Assembly (NCBI RefSeq): GCF_003073045.1
Contig: NC_037592.1
Location: 8,472,047-8,536,046, forward strand
Source of the DNA: Pomacea canaliculata
Lineage: Eukaryota; Mollusca; Gastropoda; Architaenioglossa; Ampullariidae
DNA: 64,000 nt
Direction: 5' to 3'
The translations under genes were made by a program, and so were the position numbers. Under the pieces are notes generated by a model. That model saw only the letters and a list, made by a program, of their open reading frames with translations, searched no databases and was not told the origin of the DNA. Numbering within the stretch: the stretch's first letter is position 1; the number at the start of each line of letters is the position of its first letter. This document shows positions 11,901-23,900 of this stretch, one piece after another.

Positions 11901-14900
11901 GGAGACTGCACAGCATGATAGGATTATTTCCTCAGCGACCCCTGTTAAGTAAATATAAAGTACTCAATCGAGTTAAAAAGGCGACAAGAAATAAATCAGG
12001 ACATTAGTAGAAAAGAACGCTTTTTTTGTGCATAATTTAATAAAATAGTTGAGCAAAGACTATTTAATTGCATTTCTGATTTATTTTGTATGTTTTTTTT
12101 ATTCTTTGCTGGTTCTAAACTGATACAAGAAGGCACCTGTCGAGAATTCCAGAGGGACTGAATGAATACACTTCAACGAGACACGCGCACCGCCCTCGCG
12201 TGCTTCACTAAAGAGTCACGATGCCAGGTTTTTCCAAGCGAAGATCGATTTCGTATTCTCGAGTATTAAATATAGAACAGCTAACAGATGCGGTGAGAGC
12301 TCGACAGTCAAAAATACTTGTTTGACGTCATCCATGAAAAGTGGAACAGACGATGAACAATATCCTGCTGGGAAGTTTCCCGAAGTATCAAAAACAATGA
12401 AAATAATGACAGTGTCGACGACAAATTAATAATAAAATCAGACCCATACTCACCCACATTCATTTACCTCATCATTAAAAATCTAGTAACAGTAAGGTAA
12501 ACACATTTCATTCGTTTAATCAAATCAGTTCGGTTCAGTATATAGTCCCTCCACCTGCATTGTTAGTCGGAGAAGCGTGACAGATCCAGCACCTTACAAA
12601 GTTCTCCATATTACCTACCCTCTGTTGACCAGGTCCATGAGGAGGGCTTTTTCCACTCCTTTATATTTGCTAGTCAGGTTTTCTGACCTGTGTGGACAAC
12701 GGGATCGACTTCTTTCAAGGGCACCTTGAAGGATGGTTTTAGGCAGAATGTTTCTCCTTGTAACATGGAGAGCATGTCCCCATTCCTTTTGAAGAAGATT
12801 TTTTTTCGGAGGACCAGCAAGTCGTTACAGGTCTTGTGTTTATGGTAGGAAGTTCGACGCAATTTCCTCAGGCACTTGGTCCTAAAATTCCTGGATCTCG
12901 TTTTCCGATGTCAGCAAGCAGCGTCTGTCTGTCGTAAAGCGAGGTGGAAACTGAAACAGTTGGTCCTGTTTTACAGCTGATGTCACTGTAATGTCCAATC
13001 CCTAATCAACCTGACCATTGGATACGTCACTGTTACAAACCTGGTGCTGTCATTTTTAGACATGGTGGCTCCCAGTTACTTGAAGATGTTGATCTATTCT
13101 AGTTGTCATCTGTTTGAAGCTATAACTGTGATGACACTACTGGCATTGACCATGTTCGACATTCTTGTCAGTACTTGTTGCCGTCGAATAGGCAACCTTT
13201 TTGGTAGTCCTTTGATCAGACCAAAACAACAACGCTGAAGAAATAATAAATTACATCTCAACATATGTGACAATTATGGAAATCGACTCTGCACCAATGT
13301 TTGGTCTTGTCTTTCATCTGTCCGTCCAAGGACAATACGAAAATGTTTAAATCCCATTAGATTCGCCTTGATAAAAGGTGGCACCTAAGTGGTGAAGGAG
13401 CGGAATATGTGTAATATTTCATTTTATGTAGACCAAAGGCCAACATTCAAGCTGGTAGTTAGCCCCATTGATGGCGCTAGGGCCGCGGGAGTGCAGGTCT
13501 GCAGCTGCGCACGATGGCCTTCGTAACTTTCCCTCCCTTCAAAGAAAACCTCTTTCGTTTTCGTGCGCATGCTCACGTGGTTAGAGGTTTGTAATCATCG
13601 ATCGACCTTGTTTCCTTGTGGATTCTTGTACTATCAATAGCGCTGCCTGAAAATGATGCTGCACGACACGGGCTAAATAATCATTTCACTTTATTCTGTT
13701 ACTCGAAAACTGCACAGATAATGGAGGGTGTGGACCAAGGTTACATCTGTAATGTGCACGCTTTTTCTGCTACTTCTTTAGTCACAATCGGACTAGTAGA
13801 TATGCAGTCGTTTTGTTTATCTCTGTGAAGTAATTCTCTCTCTTGTTCTTTGTATGTCCTTCACATTTTCAGCTTGCGCCACTTACGTCATCATATGTAC
13901 ACGTGTGCTGTGAAAACTTCTGTTTCTGAATGTACCAGACGTAAAGAAGCAGCGAAGAGATTATAAATTATAATGACCTTGTATTAATTTTTAGGAGTAA
14001 CAAACTGCTGCTGATGTGTAAAGGGGAAGTGGCAATACAATGCCAAGACCTCATTGTTAAATCAAAGCAAGTTTATATTTATGCTAGTCTAAGACGATAA
14101 GACCAGTGGGTCTTTTATGAAAACTGTATAGTTTCTTGAACAAAAATTATGTGCGATAGGGCTATACATTTATCTCACACACACACACACACATAAAATC
14201 TCTCTCTCACTAATTCGAACTCGAACCTTTTATTGATTAGACCACGAACTAAATATACGTCCGTGATTAGACTGTAATGAGTTGTGGTGGGTCTCTTATT
14301 GTCTCGTATACAAATGATGTCTCGTGTCTGACGTCTTGTGTGCGTCATTTGTTCCACGTCACTTGAAGCGGGGGGCGGTAGAGAATGACGTCATATATGA
14401 GAGAAAAGCAGTTGCTCTAAAAATAGCCAAGTGAGCGGCAAAACACAACGGTCTTCGTTAGCCATCTTTTTTGTGACTCTCTCGGTGACATTCTTCTGAA
14501 CTTGTGCCTCTTCGATTCGATTCACCTACAAATCTCTTCATCCTCATCTTCATCTGAAGGGTGTCGTCGAGCATTGTGTTGTGTGTGTAATACGTTGTGC
14601 GTATGCAAGGTGAGTGTACGTCCGTCATATTATATATTGGGTAGCTTCCCCGGGATCTGAACAAATAGTGTGTGTATAGCTGTGTGTATCGTTGGGAGGT
14701 TGATCAAGTAACGCGAAGGGTAGTACCGTTCGGGTTAACGACGATAGGGTTAGCGCAGCTTTTTTTACCATGCTGGGATTAGAAGCAAGGGACAAGCAAA
14801 AAAGAGCTTAGAGAGATTACATTAGATGAGGGGTTGGAAGGGAAAGAGATTAGGGAGTTTGTTGAAAAGGAATTGATCTTTTGGAGACAGGGTCAGGAGG

Positions 14901-17900
14901 AAAAATAAAGACAGGAGAGGATTGAGAGAGAGAGAAAGAAGAGAGACAGGAACAGACAGTCAGACAGAGAGAGAGAAGAAAGAAAGAGCGAGCACTGCGC
15001 TACCAGCTAGCTGAGCTCAAGATCAAGAGTGACGACTAGGGTAGGGTGTCGCATTACGGTGGGAAAGTTCCCATTAAAAAGGCCACGTTCGATGGCAAGA
15101 ACCACCAGGTTGAACGGTATCTCGCGCAGTTCGAACGTCTGGCACGATCGTGTCGTGTGCCGCGGGATAGCTGGGCTATCCAGTTGTCCGGACTTCGCGA
15201 TAGACAGTGAGAAAGAATGTTTGGCTGTGATTTTCGGGATTCAGAAATGTAGCCAGTATCCCCATGAGCGAGAATTTTCGCTAGAAAGTGATCATAATTA
15301 AGCCCTTGCTATTCTTAGCCCAAGCCAAACACGTATAAAACACACACTCTATTACTAATCAGCTAGTGGTCAGAACTTGTGTGTCTAGTACAAATCACTC
15401 AAAGAAAATAGGTTGTGGCATTTGTGCTTTTAAACGCTTGCTTCTGAAATCAGTACTTCATATAAGTAGGTATAATTAAAGATATACAGCAATAGCAACA
15501 TCAGTAATAATAGTAATTAATAGTAATTGTCCTCTTGGTATTTATTTTAGCCTAAAGATGTTTTGTCTGTCAGCAAATAAAGTGCAATGGTAAACTTAGT
15601 TTAGAACTAATGTGGTAATGTAGCATAGATGCTAACACGTGACTCATATATTCAAATAAGTGGAAAAAGTAGAGCGTTGGAAATATACAATGCCACAATT
15701 AAAACAAATTTCCTTATTCTCTTGCAGGCACACATACAGATCATGCTCGCACACCCTCTTTAGTAAAGTATGTCCTTATTCTTCCTTGTAAGTGCTTTAT
15801 AAAGAAAACATGCAAAACTAAGTGTCAAATTTTGGTTACTGACATCGTAGAAAGCCTAAAGCAAGATGGGTATTTATGGAACTTTTTTGTGGTGTATTGT
15901 TCACGTGTATATGTATATCTGGGACAAATAAACACACTTTGCGTCAATTTCCTGGTTTACTTTCTTGATGTTTATCACTGTTTTGATCATTTTATTGCTA
16001 GGGAAGCCTCAGAGAAAATTCAGATGATGGGGAAGAAGGGTCTGACGAAAATGCCAACGAGACATCCATCCCGGAGCGCGCCAACTGGGGAGGAAGGTTT
16101 GAGTTTCTACTGACGTGCATCGGCTATGCCGTGGGACTAGGAAACGTGTGGCGCTTTCCTTACCTATGCTACAAGAATGGAGGAGGTAGGTGACTCACGA
16201 TTCTTGAGGAAAAAGTCAAAGAGTGCCAGCAACGTCATCACTTTTTCAGGCAACTTAATAATAATAAGGATTTATATTTCCAATGATTTGCTCAGAGCGC
16301 TTTACAAAAATACTGAATCACCCACAGCCATTCATCATACTCGCTCATAATAGACAACTTAGACTTGAGCAGCTTAGGACTGAACCATATCCCCTGTGGT
16401 ACAGTTATTAGACACTATTTTTAGTTTCGTCAACAAACTTAAGCTTGGCAATGCTCTTGAAAACCTGGAGGGATTCTTATGCACTCTTGCAAAATTATTT
16501 GTTTGGATCTCTCAGCTCTCTCTCCTCATTGTGCTTAGAGACTCCTACTGAAACCTGTACTGATAATAGCGTTTTTTCTCCATATTTATTATTTATTGTT
16601 TTGCTCTCTCACTCGCTCGCTGTCGTAAGACAAGATTTTACATTTTCAAAAGCCAAAGGTCGTATTCATAACAGTCTCGGCATTACAGCATGATTTTTTT
16701 TAAGTGCTTTGGTTGATCAGTTATTGGTCAAGTCTATGGTGTTTCTAAAGAGAAGTGTGAGCGTGTGCGCAGAACCGCCTTCTGCTACAAAAAATAATGT
16801 TAAGTACAACGGTCTATTTGATTATGTGATTGACTCTGCTTGCTGTTGACGCTAGGGTGCGAAGTCTCCGCCTCTAGCACCAGATCGATATCGCTTCTGC
16901 ACATCAAGTTTTCCTTTCTGCTTCCATTTTTCAACAAAAAAACCAGTATAAGAATCTTTTCTTTTACCAATTTATTACTGACTTGTTTCTGTAACCCAGT
17001 TTCGGTATGCGAAATCAGTAGTATTCATGCATGATATTGAATATTTCAATCATCTAGCTCTATAATTGTCGTATTCCCAACTGCTTCAATCCAGATAAGT
17101 GGGTGCATAATCTACCGTGCTAGAAAGTCCTTACTCGACCTTCTAAAGATCTATAAAGTGGTTGGAAATTAATATATAGGAGATAGGAATCATTCAGCGA
17201 TCCAAGGGGCCTGGGTTTTCTGGGCACCCTTGATACGACAATCCCTTGTCTCCCATTTTATAATTCAATGCAATTGCTTCCATCCACTTCCACAAACGTG
17301 ATAATGATGTCAACATATTTCTGTTTGTCTCTGAGAAGAGCTGGTATGTGGACTTTGAGTAGCGTTTCTAGAATTTAGTTTTTAATCATTTTAATCAGTC
17401 TCACTAAATGTATGTCTTTAATGATTGTTAAATATTGTTTAAAATGTTAAAACAATGAAAAGCGGCGTTCTGAAAATAACACGGTTTGTGTGCCATATAT
17501 GTCACCAGGGGCTTTTTTGATACCATATTTGCTGATGCTGGCTCTGGTAGGACTTCCCTTGTTCTTTATGGAGCTTGCATTTGGACAATTTGCATCATTG
17601 GGCCCCATTACAATCTGGCGCGTTAACCCGCTCTTAAAAGGTATGGACATAATTTGTCATTCCCTTAGTAATTAAACCCAGGATAGTTAACTGCTTTTTT
17701 TGTTACTTACCTTTTGATTCTAAAGATAAAAAAGCAAAATAAGTGTGGGACATTTTTTTTGTTTGTTTTAAAAGTGGGAATGGGGAGAGTAAATAGTATT
17801 TCACAAACATTACTTGTGCACAGAAATAATTAAAAGGTCAGCATCTTGACTGCAGTCTCAGGCATTGCATTGGTTGTTGCCTTGGCAATGTAAGCACATC

Positions 17901-20900
17901 CATGTACTTTAATTCCTGATATATGTATTAGACATGGATGTATCTCGTCTGTGATCCGACTTGATTTGGGGAAAAGTATATCTTTTACTAAGGTCGCCCT
18001 ATGCTGTCATTAGAAAAAGAATTCGCAATGTTTTTTAATTGTTATGTTCTATTTTATTAATAGAAATAAAATTAGTTAAATTAGGACTTTGTGCATCATG
18101 TTTTTTTTTGTTTGTTTATATGTTTTGAATTCGAAGCATGAATAACATCAAAAAGAACTTTTCAAAGGTTTTCCAAATAACATGGGAATGTTGTTCCTAT
18201 TTCCTTCTGCAGGTCTGGGTTATGGCATGGTGATAGTCTCATGGCTCATCAGCCTGTACTACAACGTGGTCATAAGCTATGTTATCTTCTATCTGTATGC
18301 ATCTCTGACTAGTGTCCTTCCATGGACTAGTTGTGGAAACTCCTGGAATACAGTTCACTGCATCAGTAAACATTTCAGCAATTCAACAGGTGAGACTAGT
18401 TTTAAGGTCCTATATCAAACGATATATACATGTATTTCCAAAGTTCCTAAACATTAATGGCATAAAGTTTATAGTGCTGCAAATCAGTCTTCATGTGGCT
18501 AGCCATAGAAGGTTATAAATATTTTTGCATGCTTGTGTATATGTATCTTTGTAGTATTATCAGTAATCAACATTTAGTTTAGTCTATTTTATGTGCATAG
18601 GAAAAGATCAACATAATAGTATTATTTGCCTATTTCAAACTAATGCAGACTCATTTTTGGGTATGGCTTTGAGCTAAACTTTGTGTTTTCTTTCGCCTAA
18701 GAATATAAATCAGGAAAATATTTCCATAACCGAGGAGAATTTACTTGAAATTATTTAGAGATTTAATTTGAGGTTTCATTTCTTTTCAGAAAATGCAACG
18801 CAAACAGTAAATGCCTCAAGTGGTAAGATTTCTTCTTTTTTATGTTAAGCACTTGTATGTTTCAAATTGTATTGTCATTATTAATTTTAAGTATTGATTA
18901 AAATATTGAATAATACTTAAATAAGTCCTCTTGTACAAAGAACTCAGAGGATTATATAGAATACATCATCATCTTCCATAATGTGTTCTTTATTCTTCTT
19001 TTGGATGTGGCGGAAGCATATGATTTCATTTTACAGCCATTGTTTACAGACATTCTCCTGTATAAAGCCAATGCAACTGTAAGTGCAGTTGCAGAGGAGG
19101 CAAGCACAGCAGCTGAAGAATATTACAGGTTAGTTTTGAATTAAGGCAGGTGCCAATGCAACCATTGCATTAGTGACATCAAGATATGATTGCAGAAAGT
19201 CATTTGTATGTACAGTCGAGCTTCAGTATTTGCATATATATGCATAGTCTTCACTTTTTGATTTTAATTATCAATAATGAGTCTTCCATCAGTAACTGAA
19301 GGGTTAGGGTTACAATTTTCTTCTAAATTTTATGGTTTACTAAAGAAAAATCACAGACAATAATTGTATGAATGCAAAGGGAACTTTAAAAAGTTTATTA
19401 AGTCCTATTAAATGCATGAAATATATGTATTATTTAATTTAGTTTATCATTTACTACCATATAAGCAAATTAAAGCATAAAACTTAATTTTTGTAAAACA
19501 TTTTAATGCACTAAAACATTGTGGATTACATACTGGTTATAGAGGCCTACTTTACTAATACTGAAAATTAAGATTTATAAAACACTGTTGCAGTGTAATA
19601 TGCGCCATAAGAATAGTGTATTATTTTAGATTTTTGTAAGTTTAATGTTACTCAGAATTAAGGTCTAGAAGAACCTAGAGTATTTTAAAGATTTTCCAAA
19701 TCTGTATTCCTATATAATTCCTTTAAATACCATTGTGTGTCAGTTAATTGAAAGCATTATTTTTAATTTTAAGCTTTATTCTCAACATATTGTTGTAATA
19801 CTGTTTGTTAAAACATGTACTTTTTTTCTTTTAGTTAAAGTTAAATAACAATAATAATATCTTTATTTTACCAGGCGATATGTTTTGGAGCAGTCTGATG
19901 GGATTGGTAATTTTGGAACAATCAACTGGAAGCTGGCTCTTTGTCTTCTTATCTGCTGGGTCGTTGTTGGAGGCAGTCTCATCAAAGGAGTTCAGTCCCT
20001 TGGAAAAGTTAGTCTTGATGTGTGGGAATGTGTGCAAAATGCTCGTTCATGATGTAAAGAAGAAAGAAACAAGAAGTATAGAGGAGAAAATGTTTTCTTC
20101 TTATAACACGTGATTGTCATTGGTGTTACCATTATAATTAAGTAAGATTCTGCATTCATGTATTTCATTTGTTATAAAAGATATATACATATATATGTCA
20201 ATACAATTGTGCATAGTCAAATGTATCTATCCTCCACCTCCATACTTCATTTGTTGCATACTCTTTCTCTCTCTCTCTTACACACACAGACCCAGAAAAC
20301 GTGAGAAAGAGCATTATTATGATGATATTATGTATTAAATTAAAAAACTATATTTTTGCAAGATTTTTTATTTGTGTAATAAGACGAACGTACACTTACA
20401 TTGAATGCGCACGATGTATTACACACAGACACAGCACAACACTCAATGAGCCTCTGCAGATGACGATGAGGATGAAGTAGGAGAATTGAATCGAAGAGAC
20501 ACAAGTTCAGAGGAATGTCACTGAGAGAGTTAAAAAGAAGTTGGCGGACGAAGACCGTTAATTGTTTTGCCGCTCACTTGGCCGTTTTTAGAGCAACTAT
20601 ACTACTTTTCTTTTATATATGACGTCTTTTTCTGTTTCAAGTGACGTGGAACAAATGACGCACACAAGACATCAGACACAAGACGCCATTCGTACATGAA
20701 ACAATATAAGATCTACCACAACTCCTTACAATTTGTTTCAGGTAGTTTACTTTACAGCCACCTTTCCATACCTGATGTTGACAGTTCTCCTCATTCGTGG
20801 TCTCACACTCAATGGTGCTGGCATTGGCATAGAATACTACTTGAAACCTGACTTTGAAAAACTCAAGGAACCAAGAGTTAGTTGTTTGAATTTATAAAAT

Positions 20901-23900
20901 AAGGGGTCCTACTATTTTATGATTTATCAGCTAATACCTTTCAACTAGAAGGTAACCCATTCTCTATTTCTTATTGATAAAGAAAACTCACTGAAGCTAA
21001 ACAAAGCAGATATTTCTTTCCATCTTTAATCACAGTGTGTCAAAAGATGTTTCACTATTTTTTGTGATTATTCTGCGATGTAACAAGAAAATAACGTGAA
21101 TAGTTAGTGCTACTTTTCAAACCCAACACTTCGGTAGTGATAAAATAATGAACTAAATCATGTTCTAGGAATTAAGAGAGTTAAATTGACACCAGAGTAC
21201 TGTAGGAAATGATTGAGATTTTGCTGGAAGCTCTGGATGGCACGCTGGATTTTATTTCCAGGTATGGAGTGATGCAGCCACACAGATATTCTACTCACTT
21301 AGTGCTTGTTCGGGTGGCCTTATTGCCATGTCCAGTTTCAACAAATTCACCAACAACTGCTATCGGGATGCACTAATTGTTGCTTTGTTGAATTCTGCAA
21401 CCAGCATATATGCTGGATTTGTGATTTTCTCTATTCTGGGCTTCATGGCATATGAAAAAGGTGTCCCTGTCTCAGAAGTCGCAAAACAAGGTGAGATGAT
21501 GGCCAGAAACATGGAAATTGCTTTTCTTGGTTTGGTAAATATGTACTTAATGTACATGAATTATTAGCTTTTGTGCTGTTACACATACTGTGATACCCTT
21601 ATATAAATTAAAGTAGTTTCCTCTTAGCTTATCAATCAGCTTGCTCGTGAGGGAACAAAGGAATAAGCTATGGGAGTCCCTTAACTCTTGCTGTTGTTTT
21701 AATTCGTGTATCTTCATTTGATATTCTTCTTTCTGTGACTGCAGAGCAATGCTTGTGAGGAACTGTAATAGTAAATAAATTTACTGTACATTTAAGCAAA
21801 CATCTTATGTCTTTTGCTTTGAGTATGTAATCAGGCTTTGTACATTTTTTTCAGGTCCTGGCCTCGCTTTTGAAGTGTACCCAGAGGCTTTGTCCCAGAT
21901 GCCAGTTCCTCCCTTGTGGTCTGTTTTCTTTTTTCTCATGATGGCTACTCTTGGATTTGGCTCCCAGGTATAGCACTGGTCTGATAATTTCTGATCTTTT
22001 AGAATTTATTCAAAAGGAATGGTTTGACTTTGTAAAGATAAATTTTGGACACATAATGTTAGCTATTTTATGTGGTTCTTTGAATGTCTGGAAGGCTGAA
22101 AGGAGTTAAGTTATTGACAGAGGAAAAGGAGTGTCAAGACAGTGTGGAATTCTCCAAATATAGATGGGGTTTATGAGGTGGCATGGAGATTAACCACCAG
22201 GATAGATGGTGGGGTTAAGTAATTATATGTAGATTAATCAGTAGCGGCAATATAATTTTGATGGGATGGTAACTGCAATACATAAAATCATTCTTTTATT
22301 ATATTGATGGTAAAATTTAATTAAGTGTTCTCAAGAAAAATGTTTTTCTTTTTCTTTGTAGTTCTCCATTGTGGAATGCGTAATCAGTGCACTGATTGAC
22401 GAGTTCAGGCAGAAAATTGGAAGCAAAAGAAATATACTATACTTTCGTATCTTCATTGTCATCACTTCCTTCATCTTAGGCTTGCCCATGGTTTGCAAAG
22501 TAAGGTGCCAGTGACCGTAGTGCACTTCTTGAATCCCAGAGACTTGATCTTACAGTTGCATTACTGAGAAACACACACACACACCTCTTTAAATAAAGAA
22601 GTGGAAGTTTTGCCTAAGTTTTCTAACACTCTGAATATAAGGATCAAATGTGAGCTTTTTGTACAGAATACTTATCTGTATTTTACTAAGAATAATTTAA
22701 ATAGTAAAGAAATAAGGATTTTTGATGTCTTGTGAATCCTCACTGGCATATTCATTACTTCAAAATATTAACCAGTCACACTTAATTCACTTACATTGTT
22801 TTCTCTTTTATAACAGGGTGGAATATACCTTCTGAACTTGATAGACTTCAGTGTTGGTGGCCTACCCTTGCTTCTTATAGGATTCATTGAGTTAGTGGCT
22901 TTGAATTGGATATATGGTAAGGGATTTCCAAGAATTGTATGCTGATAAATTCAGGTGAATAAGGAAGCTGGTTAGACAGCATATGGTGTTAGTGTTCATA
23001 ATTTTGAAGATATGCATATAACTAAAACTGAAGTCAGATTACTGATCATATGTTTGTCATATAAAGAAGTTCATCAGGTAAAGATACAGCGCTATGCTTT
23101 CTTAGTTAACTGCAGGCAGCAAGAGATCAGATGTATCAAAGTTTTCATCTGTTCTTCACAGATATGCTTATGTGCATGCATGCACACATATATACATATA
23201 AACACACAAACTCAAAATTTGCTTAAGGCTTTTTCAAATAACACATTTAAGCAGCACAAAACACATCATTGCCTTGTATGCTTCCAACTAGTACTGACAT
23301 GGCTATTTTCTTTTATGCAGGATTTGAAGACTTCTGGTGTGATATTGTAATGATGATTGGTGAGAAGCCAAAACTTTACTGGAAAGTGTGCTGGACAGTT
23401 GTTTCACCTGTTGTCATTTTTGTGAGTTATCGCCTCATATTTAAAAATCCTGATCTGATTATGGACAATTATCTTATCTGATATTAGTGTGTGATCTGAC
23501 CTTGACTTTTGAGATGCTCCATAACAGTAAGGAACTGTATCATGACCCTATTATTTATCTGGTTATTTAATTTTTAACAATATAGAGTTATGATACTTTT
23601 ATTTACTGATACAAATTTAATTATTTTCCATCATAATCTTTTATAAATGTTAACCATCATTGTCTTCTTCCTCTACTTGTAACAACCATTTATGCAATTC
23701 ATCTGTATCTTTTTATTCTTGGTATTTTTCTTTTTTTATTAATAGTCTGTTTCTGATATTTATGATTATGAATAATTCGTTGTATTTTTTGTAATTCTTC
23801 CCATTTCCTCAAAATTTCAGGCAACCATTTTGTTCAATATCATTTACTATAAAGAGCCTGGATCAAAAGATAATCCCTATCCTGGATGGGCTCTGGCCCT

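Larger units (their letters stand above)
6076..16001 (+). other. First intron of the SLC6 gene, rich in old mobile elements
   Basis: This stretch of about 9.9 kb separates the predicted N-terminal exon from the TM1 exon. It holds a small TIR element (8782-9012), a LINE remnant (about 12560-13180) and a broken LTR element (14273 to about 15301), all described separately. Short GA-rich (around 11229 and 14920-14985) and CA-rich (14174-14193) tracts also occur. No further coding exon with valid splice sites was found. Confidence 0.6.
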
